A stretch of DNA of 56,550 nucleotides from Pseudomonadota bacterium (GTDB taxonomy: Bacteria; Pseudomonadota; Gammaproteobacteria; Burkholderiales; Burkholderiaceae_C). How positions within the stretch are numbered: position 1 is the first letter of the stretch; every line of letters starts with the position of its first letter. The position numbers and the translations under genes were made by a program. Of this stretch, positions 31,869 through 41,116 are shown piece after piece. The stretch spans positions 1 through 56,550 of the forward strand of contig JAFECX010000141.1 in assembly GCA_018241895.1 (NCBI GenBank), written 5' to 3'. A model generated the notes under the pieces. The model was not told the origin of the DNA. It searched no databases and saw only the letters and a list, made by a program, of their open reading frames with translations.

Positions 31869-32765
31869 ATGGCACGGATCGGCTTCATCGGCGCCAGCGG
31901 CCTCATGGGCCACGGCATGGCGAAGAACCTGCTCGCAAAGGGGCACACGCTCGCACTCACGGTCCATCGCCGTCGCGAGCGCGTGGCCGACCTGCTGAGC
32001 GCCGGGGCGCACGAGGCCGCCGACGCAGCGGCGCTGGCGCGGGCGAGCGAAATCGTCTTCGTCTGCGTCACCGGCACGCCGCAGGTCGAGGCGGCCGTGC
32101 TCGGCGAGCATGGCCTGCTGGCCGGCGCGCAGGCGGGCCTGGTCATCGTCGACTGCTCGACCAGCGAGCCCGAATCGACGGCGCGGCTGCACGAACGCGC
32201 CGCTGCACAGGGCGTGACCTTCGTCGACGCGCCGCTGTCGCGCACGCCGCTCGAGGCCGAAGCGGGGCGCCTCAACATCATGGTCGGTGCCGAAGCGCAG
32301 GTGCTGGCGCGGCTGCGGCCGCTGCTCGAGGCCTTCGCCGAGAACGTGGTGCATGCCGGCGGCCCGGGCGCCGGGCACACGCTCAAGCTGCTCAACAACT
32401 TCATCGGCCAGGCCATCTGCACCGCCACCGCCGAGGCGTTCGCGGTCGGCCGGCGCGCGGGCATCGATCTGGCCAGGCTGGTCGAGCTGATCTCGGCCGG
32501 GCCGGTCGACAGCGCTCTGTTCCAGGGCATGGCCCAGACGCTGCGCGGCCGCCTGGACGGCGTGAAGTTCGGGCTCGACAACGCGCGCAAGGACCTGCGC
32601 TACTACACCCACCTCGCCGAGGGCCTGGCGGTGCCCAGCGTGATGGGCGAGGCCGTGCACCAGAGCCTGGTGCTGGCCAGCGCGCTGGGCCACGGGAGCA
32701 AGTACGTGCCCTCGCTGGTCGAGGCCCAGGAACAGTTGAGCGGCGCGAAGATCGTGCCGCGCTGA
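31869..32765 (+). CDS. NAD(P)-dependent beta-hydroxyacid dehydrogenase (3-hydroxyisobutyrate dehydrogenase family)
   Basis: A 298-aa dehydrogenase. The N-terminal Rossmann domain starts IGFIGASGLMGHGMAKNL; the usual GLGxMG is GASGLMG here. The substrate-binding motif FVDAPLSRTPLEAEAG and the GGPGAGHTLKLLNNFI segment with the catalytic Lys are typical of the family. Members oxidise 3-hydroxyisobutyrate, tartronate semialdehyde or related acids, and the substrate is uncertain here. GGAGGGG precedes ATG 31869. It is convergent with a 2-hydroxyacid dehydrogenase gene 48 bp away, and both could serve sugar-acid metabolism with the KDG genes. Confidence 0.9.
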   Translation: MARIGFIGASGLMGHGMAKNLLAKGHTLALTVHRRRERVADLLSAGAHEAADAAALARASEIVFVCVTGTPQVEAAVLGEHGLLAGAQAGLVIVDCSTSEPESTARLHERAAAQGVTFVDAPLSRTPLEAEAGRLNIMVGAEAQVLARLRPLLEAFAENVVHAGGPGAGHTLKLLNNFIGQAICTATAEAFAVGRRAGIDLARLVELISAGPVDSALFQGMAQTLRGRLDGVKFGLDNARKDLRYYTHLAEGLAVPSVMGEAVHQSLVLASALGHGSKYVPSLVEAQEQLSGAKIVPR

Positions 32766-32813
32766 ACGCCACCCCCTGGGAACTGCGCCGGGCCGGATCG
32801 GCGCAGGCGCATC

Positions 32814-33803
32814 TCAGCCGCCGACCCCCGAGAGGTCGTAGGCCGTGAGCGCCGGCTCGCCGGCGAGCACGCGCAGCAGGTTGTCGGTGGCGAGCTCGGC
32901 CATCTTGCGCCGGGTCTCGTGGGTGGCCGAGCCGACGTGCGGCAGCGGCGTCACTTTCGGGTGCGTGCGCAGGGGCGAGTCGAGCGGCAGCGGCTCGGTC
33001 GCGAAGACGTCGAGCCCGGCCGCGCGCAGCGTGCCGCGATCGAGCGCGTCGACGAGCGCCGCCTCGTCGACGATGCCGCCGCGCGAGCCGTTGACGAACA
33101 CCGCGCCGGGCTTCATCGCCGCGAACGCGGCCGCGTTCATCAGGTGGCGCGTGCCCTGCGACAGCGGCAGCGTGCAGACGACGATGTCGGCTTCGGCGAG
33201 CAGCCGCCCGAGCGGCACGCATTCGGCCCGGCCCTGCAGTTCGGGCGGCGCCGCCGTGCTCCGATCGAAGTAGCGCACCGGCATGTCGAAGCCGAGCGCG
33301 GCACGGCGTGCCAGCGCCTGGCCGATGCGGCCGAAGCCGAGGATGCCGATCGTCTTGCCGTGCACGTCCCAGCCGAACAGCTCTTCGCCGATGTTGCGCG
33401 TCCAGCGGCCGGCGCGCACCAGCTGACTCAGCTCGGGCAGGCGGCGCAGCGTGCACATCACGAGGCCGAAGATCGTGTCGGCGGTGGTCTCGGTGAGCAC
33501 GCCCGGGGTGTGGCACAGCACGATGCCGCGGCGCGCGAGTTCGGCGAGCGGGTAGGTGTCGGCGCCCACCGAGATGCTGGAGATCACCTCGAGGCGCGGC
33601 GCGGCGTCGAGTTCGGCCGCGCCGATGCGAAAGCTCGAACCGATCAGCCCCTGGGCATCGGCCAGCGCGGCGCGAAACCGCGGCAGTTCCTCGACGCGGC
33701 GCGGGTCGGCGCAGACGACCCGATGCCGGCTCTCGATGCGCGCCAGCAGGTCGGGCGGCAAGGCGCGAAAGACGACGACGTTCTTGGGCGGCGCGCTCAG
33801 CAT
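32814..33803 (-). CDS. D-2-hydroxyacid dehydrogenase (glyoxylate/hydroxypyruvate/2-ketogluconate reductase type)
   Basis: A 329-aa enzyme of the D-isomer-specific 2-hydroxyacid dehydrogenase family. The NAD(P)-binding motif is GILGFGRIGQALARRA. Catalytic Arg (NGSRGG), Glu (ATEPLP) and His (LPHVGSATHETR) are present. The closest named groups are GhrB and 2-ketogluconate reductases. It lies 109 bp downstream of the KDG kinase gene in the same direction and may belong to the same regulon, which would make 2-keto-sugar-acid reduction plausible. ATG 33803 gives the best match to family length; an upstream ATG at 33827 is possible. Confidence 0.9.
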   Translation of the reverse strand: MLSAPPKNVVVFRALPPDLLARIESRHRVVCADPRRVEELPRFRAALADAQGLIGSSFRIGAAELDAAPRLEVISSISVGADTYPLAELARRGIVLCHTPGVLTETTADTIFGLVMCTLRRLPELSQLVRAGRWTRNIGEELFGWDVHGKTIGILGFGRIGQALARRAALGFDMPVRYFDRSTAAPPELQGRAECVPLGRLLAEADIVVCTLPLSQGTRHLMNAAAFAAMKPGAVFVNGSRGGIVDEAALVDALDRGTLRAAGLDVFATEPLPLDSPLRTHPKVTPLPHVGSATHETRRKMAELATDNLLRVLAGEPALTAYDLSGVGG

Positions 33804-33912
33804 GGCCGGGCGTCGTGCGGCGCGCATGGACCGGTCGCAGGCGCTGCGGCCCCGGCGCGCAGCGCCATGCCGTTGCGCAGGCGGGTGCCCGAGGAGGCCG
33901 GCCCAGGATGTC

Positions 33913-34860
33913 TCACAGCCCGGCCGCGTCGAGCTGCGCGCGCGTGGGCAGGCCTTCGGTGTCGCCGACGACCTGAACGGCACGCGCACCGATCCAGGCA
34001 CCGCGCCGCGCGGCGGCGGCGATGTCACGGCCGGCGAGCAGCGCGCTGATCACCCCGACGGCGAAGCCGTCGCCGGCGCCGACGGTGTCGACGACCTCGG
34101 CGACCGCAAACGCGGGCACGAAGCCGCAACCCCGATCGCAGTCGTCGTAGTACGCGCCCTGGGCGCCGAGCTTGACCACCACCCGCTGCACGCCGCGCTC
34201 GCGGTACGCACGCGCGATCAGCGCCGGATCACGGCTGCCGGTGAGGACGAAGCCTTCCTCGACGCCGGGCAGAACCCAGTGGCACTGCGCCGCGAGCGCA
34301 TCGAGCGTCTGGCGCATCACCGCCTGCGACGGCCACAACGTGGGCCGCAGGTTCGGATCGAACGAGACGCTGCGCCCGGCATGGCGCATCACGTCGATCG
34401 CGCGTTCGACGAGCGCGAGGCATCCCGGCGACAGGGCCGCAAAGACGCCGGTCACGTGCAGGTGGCGTGCGCGCAGCAGCCAGGCTTCGTCGAGATCGGC
34501 CGGCGTCATCCGGCTCGCGGCCGATCCCCTGCGGTGGTATTCGACCGGCGGGTCAGTGCCGTCGCTGACCCGGCCCTTGAACTGGAACCCGGTCGGCGCT
34601 TCGCCCGTCATCGCGACGCGCGAGCAGTCGATGCCCTCGCGCTGCATCTCGGCAAGCAGATAGCGCCCCATCGAGTCGGCGCCGAGCCGGCTGCCCCAGC
34701 CCACGCGCAGCCCGAGGCGCGCGAGCCCGATCGCGACATTGGTCTCGGCGCCGGCGGTGCGCTTGTGAAAGCCGCGCACCGCTTCGAGCGCGCCGGGTTC
34801 GTCGGCCACCAGCATCACCATCGCCTCGCCGACGGTGACGACGTCGAGGTCCACGCTCAT
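33913..34860 (-). CDS. kdgK: PfkB-family sugar kinase, probable 2-dehydro-3-deoxygluconokinase
   Basis: A 315-aa ribokinase-fold kinase. It has the N-terminal [13 protein letters not shown], the substrate-binding [14 protein letters not shown] and the PfkB signature with anion hole and catalytic Asp ([13 protein letters not shown], residues about 262-274). It would phosphorylate 2-keto-3-deoxygluconate (KDG) to KDPG, the substrate of the aldolase encoded at 39195-39884 under the same operator. The start ATG 34860 overlaps the ABC ATPase stop by 4 bp (ATGA), so uptake and phosphorylation are translationally coupled. Confidence 0.88.
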   Translation of the reverse strand: MSVDLDVVTVGEAMVMLVADEPGALEAVRGFHKRTAGAETNVAIGLARLGLRVGWGSRLGADSMGRYLLAEMQREGIDCSRVAMTGEAPTGFQFKGRVSDGTDPPVEYHRRGSAASRMTPADLDEAWLLRARHLHVTGVFAALSPGCLALVERAIDVMRHAGRSVSFDPNLRPTLWPSQAVMRQTLDALAAQCHWVLPGVEEGFVLTGSRDPALIARAYRERGVQRVVVKLGAQGAYYDDCDRGCGFVPAFAVAEVVDTVGAGDGFAVGVISALLAGRDIAAAARRGAWIGARAVQVVGDTEGLPTRAQLDAAGL

Positions 34861-35615
34861 TGCCCGGCGTGCGAGGTCAGGATCTGGCCCAGGAACGCCC
34901 GCAGCTGCGGATGCTCGGGCGTGGCAAAGAACCTGGCGGGCGGCGCCTGTTCGAGGATGCGGCCGTCGGCCATGAAGATCACCCGGTCGGCGACGCTGCG
35001 CGCAAACCCCATCTCGTGGGTGACGCACAGCATGGTCATGCCGTCTTCGGCCAGGCCGATCATCGTGTCGAGCACCTCCTTGACCATCTCGGGGTCGAGC
35101 GCCGAGGTCGGCTCGTCGAAGAGCATGATCTTCGGGTTCATGCACAGCGCGCGTGCGATCGCGACGCGCTGCTGCTGGCCGCCCGAGAGCTGGCTCGGGT
35201 ACTTGTCGGCCTGCTCGGGGATGCGCACGCGCGTCAGGTATTTCATCGCCGTCGCTTCGGCCTCGGCGCGGCCGATGCCGCGTGCGTTGACCGGCGCCAG
35301 GGTGCAGTTCTGCAGCACCGTCAGGTGCGGAAAGAGGTTGAACTGCTGGAACACCATGCCCACGTCGCGCCGCACCGCCTCGACGTTCTTGCGCTGGTGG
35401 CCGGTCAGCGCGATGCCGTTGACGACGATGCTGCCCTTTTGCACCTTTTCGAGGTGATTGATGCAGCGGATCAGCGTCGACTTGCCCGAGCCCGACGGGC
35501 CGCAGATGACGATGCGCTCGCCGGCGCGGACGTCGAGATCGACGTCGGTCAGCACCTGGAACTGGCCGTACCACTTGCTGATCTTCTCGATGCGGATGAT
35601 CGGTTCGTCGCTCAT
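34857..35615 (-). CDS. Polar amino acid-type ABC transporter ATP-binding protein
   Basis: A 252-aa ATPase of the GlnQ/HisP type. Walker [11 protein letters not shown]-loop [10 protein letters not shown], signature [15 protein letters not shown], Walker [14 protein letters not shown] and H-loop THEMGFAR are present. There is no TOBE domain, as expected for the polar amino acid family. It energises the permeases at 36503-37156 and 37172-37843. Its coupling to a KDG kinase suggests the cargo is a sugar acid or amino sugar acid rather than an ordinary amino acid. Confidence 0.94.
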   Translation of the reverse strand: MSDEPIIRIEKISKWYGQFQVLTDVDLDVRAGERIVICGPSGSGKSTLIRCINHLEKVQKGSIVVNGIALTGHQRKNVEAVRRDVGMVFQQFNLFPHLTVLQNCTLAPVNARGIGRAEAEATAMKYLTRVRIPEQADKYPSQLSGGQQQRVAIARALCMNPKIMLFDEPTSALDPEMVKEVLDTMIGLAEDGMTMLCVTHEMGFARSVADRVIFMADGRILEQAPPARFFATPEHPQLRAFLGQILTSHAGQ

Positions 35616-35669
35616 GCGGTCTTCCTCGGCTGCGCAACCTCGGGCGCGACCGGTTCATTCACAGCTTGC

Positions 35670-36467
35670 TCAGTCGGCCGGCAGCGCGGGCAGGTCGGTC
35701 TGCAGCCACTTGCGGTACAGCGTGTTCAGTTCGCCGTTGGCGATGTTGCGGGCGACGAACTCGTTGACCGCCTTCAGCAGTTCGGGCTGGTTCTGGCGCA
35801 TCGCCACCGCCATGAACTGCTGCTTGAGGATGAACTTGTTCTCGTAGCCGTCGCCCGCGCGCTTGGCGATCTGCGCCGCCACGGTGGTCGAGCAGCCGAT
35901 GGCGTCGACCTGCCCCGACAACAGCGCCTGCATCGCCGAGGCGTCGTCGTCGAAGCGGCGGATCTCGGTGCCGGCCGGCGCGATCGCCGTCAGCGCGGTG
36001 TCCTGCGTGCTCGCGCGCGCGACCGCGACGCGCAGGCCCTTCAGGTCGGCCGCCGACTTGATGCCCAGCTTCTTCGGCGCATACAGCACGATCGTCGCCG
36101 CCGAGTACGGGCGCGAGAACTGCACCTGCTTGGCGCGTTCGGGCGTCACCGCGAGCGAGGCGACGAGCAGATCGACCTTGTTGGTCAGCAGGAACGGGAT
36201 CCGGTTGGGCCCCGTCACCGGCACCAGGTTGACCTTGATCCCCCAGTCCTTGCCGAGCAGCCGGGCGACGTCGGCGTCGTAGCCGTCGGGATTGTTCGAG
36301 GCGTCGACCGTGCCATAGGGCGGGAAGTCGACGAGCAGACCGATGTTGATCGAGCCCTTCTTCTTCAGCTCGTCGACGGTCTGGGCAGCGGCGTGCGGCA
36401 TCGCGGTGACGAGCAAGGCGGCGCCGGCAAGCGCGCCGACGAGCGCGCGGCGGGTCAGAAGGTTCAT
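35670..36467 (-). CDS. Periplasmic binding protein of sugar-acid/amino-acid ABC transporter
   Basis: A 265-aa solute-binding protein of family 3. A signal peptide (MNLLTRRALVGALAGAALLVTAMPHAAA) is followed by the two-lobed fold starting TVDELKKKGSINIGLLVDFPPYGTVD. Further family motifs are GYDADVARLLGKDWGIKVNLVPV and PRVALLVASLAVTPERAK-like residues. GGAG lies just before ATG 36467. It is the third gene of the operon (two permeases, binding protein, ATPase, kinase). Confidence 0.9.
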   Translation of the reverse strand: MNLLTRRALVGALAGAALLVTAMPHAAAQTVDELKKKGSINIGLLVDFPPYGTVDASNNPDGYDADVARLLGKDWGIKVNLVPVTGPNRIPFLLTNKVDLLVASLAVTPERAKQVQFSRPYSAATIVLYAPKKLGIKSAADLKGLRVAVARASTQDTALTAIAPAGTEIRRFDDDASAMQALLSGQVDAIGCSTTVAAQIAKRAGDGYENKFILKQQFMAVAMRQNQPELLKAVNEFVARNIANGELNTLYRKWLQTDLPALPAD

Positions 36468-36502
36468 GCGGAGGTCTCCGTGGTGTAGAGGCAAAGCGAG
36501 GT

Positions 36503-37156
36503 TCAACGGGCGAGCGCGAGCGCGCGGCGCTTCTCGATGCGGCCGGCCCACAGCGACAGCGGCCAGCACAGCACGAAGTAGATCGCGCCGACGACGCTGA
36601 AGACGACGAGCGGCTGGAAGGTGGCGTTGTTGATGATCTGGCCCGCGCGCGTGACTTCGGTGAAGCCGATGATCGCGGCCAGCGACGTGCCCTTGATCAC
36701 CTGCACCATGTAGCCGACCGTGGGCGGCAGGGCGATCTTCCACGCCTGCGGCAGGACCACCCGGCGCATGCGCGCGACGTAATCGAGCCCCAGGGCGTCG
36801 GCCGCCTCCCACTGACCGCGCGGCACCGCCTCGATGCAGCCGCGCCAGATCTCGCCCAGGAAGGCGCTGGTGTTGAGCACCAGCGCGACCCCGGCGGCGG
36901 TCCACGGGCTGACCTCGACGCCGAGCACCGGCGCGCCGAAGAACACGAGGAACAGCTGCATCAGCAGCGGCGTGCCCTGGAAGAGCTGGATGAAGCCCGT
37001 CGCGAGGCGCCGCGCAGCGCGGTTCTCGGCCGTGCGACCCAGCGCCACCGCGAGTCCGCCGAGCGCGCCGCCGACGAACGCGATCAGCGACAGCGCGATC
37101 GTCCAGCGCGCCGCGGCGACGATGAACCAGATGTCGGGGAGGCCGAAGGTACGCAC
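36503..37156 (-). CDS. Polar amino acid-type ABC permease
   Basis: A 217-aa HisM-type permease with about five helices and the conserved loop EAADALGLDYVARMRRVVLPQAWKIALPP. The PLLMQLFLVFF segment follows the usual GTPLLVQLF pattern. The start is a GTG at 37156. It pairs with the neighbouring permease, whose stop lies 16 bp upstream. Confidence 0.9.
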   Translation of the reverse strand: MRTFGLPDIWFIVAAARWTIALSLIAFVGGALGGLAVALGRTAENRAARRLATGFIQLFQGTPLLMQLFLVFFGAPVLGVEVSPWTAAGVALVLNTSAFLGEIWRGCIEAVPRGQWEAADALGLDYVARMRRVVLPQAWKIALPPTVGYMVQVIKGTSLAAIIGFTEVTRAGQIINNATFQPLVVFSVVGAIYFVLCWPLSLWAGRIEKRRALALAR

Positions 37157-37171
37157 GATGCGACGGCTCGC

Positions 37172-37843
37172 TCAGCGCCGATCGGGGTACGACAGCGCGT
37201 GGCGCTGGATGGTGCGGAACAGCGCCGAGAACGCGAGCGCGAGCGCGAGGTAGATGCCGGTGACGACGATGTAGATCTCGAAGCTGCGGAAGGTCTGCGA
37301 CTGCAGGTTCGCGGCCACCGAGGTCAGGTCGTCGGCCGAGATCACCGACACCACCGCCGAACTGAGCATCAGCAAGATGAACTGGCTCGTCAGCGCCGGA
37401 AAGATCGCGCGCAGTGCCGGCTTCAGGATGATCAGCCGGAACACCTGGTGCGGCTTCAGGCTCAGCGCGAGGCCGGCCTCGATCTGGCCCTTGGGGATCG
37501 ACTCGATCCCGGCACGGATGATCTCGGTGGCATAGGCGCCGAGGTTGACGAACATCGCCACCAGCGCAGCGGCATAGGGCGACCAGCGCAGGCCGACCGC
37601 CGGCAGCGCGAAGAAGAAGAAGAAGAGCTGGACCAGGAACGGCGTGTTGCGGATCAGCTCGATGTAGGCCTGGATCACCCAGCGCAGCGGCCTGGGCCCC
37701 CAGGTCTTGCCCCAGGCGCAGAAGATCGCGATGGCGAGCCCGATCAGCGTGGCCGACAGCGACAGCTGGACCGTGATCCAGGTGCCCTTGGCGAGCAACG
37801 GCCAGGCCGCGAAGACATCGGCGAACTGGAAGTCGTAGTGCAC
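37172..37843 (-). CDS. Polar amino acid-type ABC permease, first gene of the KDG operon
   Basis: A 223-aa permease of the same family (RNTPFLVQLFFFFFALP; EAGLALSLKPHQVFRLIILKPALRAIFPAL). The start is a GTG at 37843. The operon promoter must lie in the short space between this start and the lacI gene. A GAAACCGGTTTC operator is centred 24 bp upstream of the start, and a second lies 20 bp beyond it, inside the lacI coding end. Confidence 0.9.
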   Translation of the reverse strand: MHYDFQFADVFAAWPLLAKGTWITVQLSLSATLIGLAIAIFCAWGKTWGPRPLRWVIQAYIELIRNTPFLVQLFFFFFALPAVGLRWSPYAAALVAMFVNLGAYATEIIRAGIESIPKGQIEAGLALSLKPHQVFRLIILKPALRAIFPALTSQFILLMLSSAVVSVISADDLTSVAANLQSQTFRSFEIYIVVTGIYLALALAFSALFRTIQRHALSYPDRR

Positions 37844-37860
37844 GGTGCCGCGCGTTCTCT

Positions 37861-37872
37861 GAAACCGGTTTC
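37861..37872. promoter_or_regulatory. LacI-family operator O1 (GAAACCGGTTTC)
   Basis: A perfect 12-bp palindrome immediately upstream of the ABC-kdgK operon and just after the lacI stop codon. It is identical to O2 and O3. The central CG and symmetric arms fit LacI/KdgR-type sites. Confidence 0.8.
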
Positions 37873-38990
37873 TATTCTAGGAAACCGGTTTCAACTTCGG
37901 ATGGGCGTTTACCCGCGGTCAGGCCGGACGGCACGCCCGGCGACGTGGCCGGCCGCGACGAGCCGCGCGGCACCAGCCGTGCGGCGAGCAGGATCTGCCG
38001 CACGGGCAAGTCGCGCCCCTGCAGCCGTTCGAGCAGGCAGTGGGTCGCGACGCGGCCGATCTCGTCGGTGGGCTGCTCGATCGTCGTCAGGCCGGGGCCG
38101 ACGAGCGGCGCCCACTCGGTCTCGTCGAAGCCGACGAACCCCAGGTCGCGGCCGAACTGCCAGCCCAGCCGGGCGACCGCGGCGCAAACGCGCAGCGTGA
38201 CGACCGCGTTGCCCGCCACCACCGCGAACGGATGCGGCCCCGCGCGCTGCCTGGACTCGCGCAGCGTTTGCTCGAGCGCGTCGCCGTCGTCGTCGAGCTC
38301 GGCCACGCGCGCGTCGACCGCATTGCCCTGCGCCGCGCTCAGGCTGCGGAACGCCGCCACGCGCTCGATGCGCGAACTGACCCCGCGCGCGGGCTCGGTG
38401 ACGTAGAGCAGCCGGCGCCAGCCGCCTTGCAGCAAGTGCGCGACCACGCGCTGCATCGCGCCGGCGTTGTCGAGCGAGACGAAGTCGGCCGCCATGCCGG
38501 CGCGCTTGCGGTCCACCAGCACGGCCGGCTTGCCGTGGCGCGCCACCTCGCCGGCGGCGCCCGGATCGGTGCCCAGCGTGTTGAGGATGAAGCCTTCCAC
38601 CTGGTAGGCCGCCAGCGCCTCGATGGCGGCGCGCTCGCGTTCACTCTCGTTGCCCAGGTTGAACAGCACCACCAGATAGCCGGCCTGCTGCGCCGCGCGT
38701 TCGGCGCCGCGCAGCACGGCGACGGAATAGGGGTTCGCGATGTCGGCCACCACCAGCCCGATCAATCGCGAGCGGCCGCGCTTGAGCGAGCGCGCCATCG
38801 GGCTCGGCACATAGCCGAGCGCCGCCACCGTCTTCTCGACCCGGGCCGCGGTTTCGGGCGTGAGCAGGGTCTCGCGGTGGTTGAGAAAGCGCGAGACGGT
38901 CGCCTTGGACACGCCGGCGGCGCGGGCGACATCGGCGATCGTCGCCCGGCCTTTGGGCGGGCGGGCTGCAGACGGCATGGGGGCAGTCAT
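37872..38990 (-). CDS. LacI-family transcriptional regulator of KDG uptake and catabolism
   Basis: A 372-aa regulator. The N-terminal helix-turn-helix and hinge (ATIADVARAAGVSKATVSRFLNHRETLLTPETAARV, then YVPSPMARSLKRGRS) precede a periplasmic-binding-protein-like effector domain. Two operators lie downstream (O1, O2, ahead of the ABC operon) and one lies upstream (O3, between lacI and the aldolase gene). It probably controls both units and itself, with KDG, KDPG or a related sugar acid as inducer. ATG 38990 is used; ATG 38978 is an alternative. The last residues (ETGF) are encoded by operator O2. Confidence 0.9.
   Translation of the reverse strand: MTAPMPSAARPPKGRATIADVARAAGVSKATVSRFLNHRETLLTPETAARVEKTVAALGYVPSPMARSLKRGRSRLIGLVVADIANPYSVAVLRGAERAAQQAGYLVVLFNLGNESERERAAIEALAAYQVEGFILNTLGTDPGAAGEVARHGKPAVLVDRKRAGMAADFVSLDNAGAMQRVVAHLLQGGWRRLLYVTEPARGVSSRIERVAAFRSLSAAQGNAVDARVAELDDDGDALEQTLRESRQRAGPHPFAVVAGNAVVTLRVCAAVARLGWQFGRDLGFVGFDETEWAPLVGPGLTTIEQPTDEIGRVATHCLLERLQGRDLPVRQILLAARLVPRGSSRPATSPGVPSGLTAGKRPSEVETGFLE
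37881..37892. promoter_or_regulatory. LacI-family operator O2, inside the lacI 3' end
   Basis: A second perfect GAAACCGGTTTC, exactly 20 bp (about two helical turns) from O1. It encodes the ETGF near the regulator's own C-terminus (VETGFLE). Same-face spacing would favour cooperative binding. Confidence 0.8.
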
Positions 38991-39002
38991 CGAGGCGCAG
39001 CT

Positions 39003-39014
39003 GAAACCGGTTTC
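39003..39014. promoter_or_regulatory. LacI-family operator O3
   Basis: The third perfect GAAACCGGTTTC. It lies 13 bp upstream of the lacI start and 180 bp upstream of the divergent KDPG aldolase start. It can serve autoregulation and aldolase control. Confidence 0.8.
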
Positions 39015-39194
39015 CATGGTACCTCAGAGCCCGCGGCCGAGAAAGGCCCGTACACGCAACGCAGTCGCCGGGCGTCAGCCGCGCCTGCAGCCGGGCGCGG
39101 GTGGCGCGCCGCTTTCTTCGCGATACTTGCGCTCGCCTTCGGCGAACGCCCGTGCCGCCCACGAACGGTGCCCGCATCAAGACAGGAGATCTGC

Positions 39195-39884
39195 ATGGCT
39201 CGATTCAGCCGCCTGGACACCCTTGGCGCCGTCATTGCGAGCGGGCTGATGCCGCTGTTTCACCACGATGACGCCAGCACGGCACGCCGCATTGCCGGCG
39301 CGCTCGAAGAAGGTGGCGCGCGGGTGATCGAGTTCACCAACCGCGGCGAGATGGCGCTGAAGGTCTTTTCGCTGCTGAGCGAAGACTTCGCCTCCCGCAA
39401 GTCGTCGCTGATCCTCGGCGCGGGTTCGGTGGTGGATGCGCCCACGGCTGCGCTTTACATCGCCAACGGCGCGAACTTCGTCGTCAGTCCGTTCTTCGAC
39501 GCCGAGATTGCCCGCCTGTGCAACCGCCGCATGATTGCCTACATGCCCGGCTGCGCGTCGGCGACGGAAATCGCCCTGGCGCAGGAGATGGGCGTGGAAA
39601 TCGTCAAAGTCTTCCCCGGCGAGACCACCGGCGGCCCGGCCTTCGTCAAGGCCGTTCTGGGGCCGATGCCGTGGTCACGCATCATGCCGACCGGCGGTGT
39701 CGAGGCCACTCGCGAGAGCATCGAAAAATGGTTCCGGGCCGGCGCCACCTGCGTCGGCATGGGCAGCAACGTCACGCGCAAGGAATGGCTGGCCGCCGGG
39801 GATTTCGGCGCCATGCGCGATACGGTGCGGGCGGTGCTGGGGTGGATCGAGGAGGTTCGCCGCCCATCGAATCGCCCGGCGTAA
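39195..39884 (+). CDS. eda: 2-keto-3-deoxy-6-phosphogluconate aldolase family protein
   Basis: A 229-aa class I aldolase. Glu46 (VIEFTNRGE) and the Schiff-base Lys138 (VKVFPGE) match the catalytic Glu and Lys of KDPG aldolase. GAGSVVDAPTA and MPTGGV bind phosphate and substrate. It cleaves KDPG to pyruvate and glyceraldehyde 3-phosphate, so it completes the route import, kinase (kdgK), aldolase. AGGAG precedes ATG 39195. It is divergent from lacI and shares operator O3. Confidence 0.92.
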   Translation: MARFSRLDTLGAVIASGLMPLFHHDDASTARRIAGALEEGGARVIEFTNRGEMALKVFSLLSEDFASRKSSLILGAGSVVDAPTAALYIANGANFVVSPFFDAEIARLCNRRMIAYMPGCASATEIALAQEMGVEIVKVFPGETTGGPAFVKAVLGPMPWSRIMPTGGVEATRESIEKWFRAGATCVGMGSNVTRKEWLAAGDFGAMRDTVRAVLGWIEEVRRPSNRPA

Positions 39885-40101
39885 CCTGAGCCCCAAGCAT
39901 GGCGCGCGCGCGCCGTTGAGCGGGTCCGATGCAGGCGGCGAACCCGGATGCACCGCACGGCGCCGCCCAGACGAAGGCGCACCCGCAAGGCCGGTGGATC
40001 GATCCGCCGCTGCGTGACCAAGAGGCTGCCCGCGCCACGCAGGAGACGGTGCATGCCGTCGAGCGCATCCGCCCGACCCGCTTGCGAGCGCGCGCCCCGC
40101 T

Positions 40102-41082
40102 TCAGAGCCCGAAGATCCGCTCCGCATTGCCCGAGCGCACCGCCTGCGTCTGTGCCGGCGGCAGTGCCGCCGTGTTGGCGAAGGCGCCCCGGGTGTCGTG
40201 CACCCAGTGCGGCCAGTCGGTGCCGAACATGACGTGCTCGGCGCCCACCACCGAGATCAGGTACTGCAGCGCGCCGAGGTTGTAGGTGATGCAGTCGTAG
40301 TGGATGTGGCGCAGGTAGTCGGTGGGCTTGCGCAACATCTGCCGGCGCTGCGGCAGTTCGACTTCGTCGCCCTTCTCGAAGCGCCCGACCAGGTACGGCA
40401 GCGTGCCGCCGCCGTGCGCGGCGATCAGGCGCAGGTTCGGGTGGCGGTCGAAGAAGCCATCGAAGATCATGCGCGTGACGGCGAGCGTGGTGTCGAACAT
40501 GAAGCCGACCGACCAGCTGAGGTCGAACCGCGTCATGTCCATGACGTCGACGCCGGGCGGATCGGTCGGGTGCACCAGCACGGGCAGCGCGCGCCGGTCG
40601 ATCTCCTGCCAGATCGGCGCGAACATCGGGTCGGTCAGGCTGCGGCCGCCGACGTTGGCCAGCACCATCACACCCACCGCGCCGCGCGCGCAGCTGCGCT
40701 CGAGCTCCTGCACGGCGCGCTGCGGATACTCCCAGGGCAGCGACGCGAACCAGCGGATGCGCTCGGGGTACGCCCGCTGCGCCTCGGCGAAGTTGTCGTT
40801 GGCCTCGCGCGCGGCCTGCGTGCTGACCTCCTCGCCGCCCCAGTAGACGTTGGGGCAGGTCAGCGACACCACCGAGACGTCGATCTTCGCTTCGTCCATG
40901 TGCCGGATGCGCAGCGCCCAGTCGAAGTGCCCCTTCTGCGGCAGCACCACCGGCGTGTGGCCGCGGAAGATCTCGCGCTGGCCGTCGGGGCGCGTCTGGA
41001 TGTTGTAGACGCCGCCCTTTTGCTGCAGCAGCTCGAGCCAGCGGGCGGTGAACATGTGGGTGTGGATGTCGATGACGGTCAT
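40102..41082 (-). CDS. ACMSD-like amidohydrolase family protein
   Basis: A 326-aa metal-dependent TIM-barrel protein. Metal ligands are visible in DIHTHMF (His7, His9), VLVHPTDP, IAAHGGGTLPY and FGTDWPHW. The closest named type is alpha-amino-beta-carboxymuconate-semialdehyde decarboxylase (ACMSD) and related hydratases or decarboxylases of aromatic degradation. ATG 41082, preceded by GGAG, is chosen over a TTG at 41094. It is the last gene of the amino-acid-type ABC operon, 34 bp after the ATPase gene. The imported compound may therefore be a nitrogen-containing or dicarboxylic aromatic-derived acid, but this is inference. Confidence 0.87.
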   Translation of the reverse strand: MTVIDIHTHMFTARWLELLQQKGGVYNIQTRPDGQREIFRGHTPVVLPQKGHFDWALRIRHMDEAKIDVSVVSLTCPNVYWGGEEVSTQAAREANDNFAEAQRAYPERIRWFASLPWEYPQRAVQELERSCARGAVGVMVLANVGGRSLTDPMFAPIWQEIDRRALPVLVHPTDPPGVDVMDMTRFDLSWSVGFMFDTTLAVTRMIFDGFFDRHPNLRLIAAHGGGTLPYLVGRFEKGDEVELPQRRQMLRKPTDYLRHIHYDCITYNLGALQYLISVVGAEHVMFGTDWPHWVHDTRGAFANTAALPPAQTQAVRSGNAERIFGL

Positions 41083-41116
41083 GCGGGGCTCCAATGCGGT
41101 GACGACGACAGCGGGT

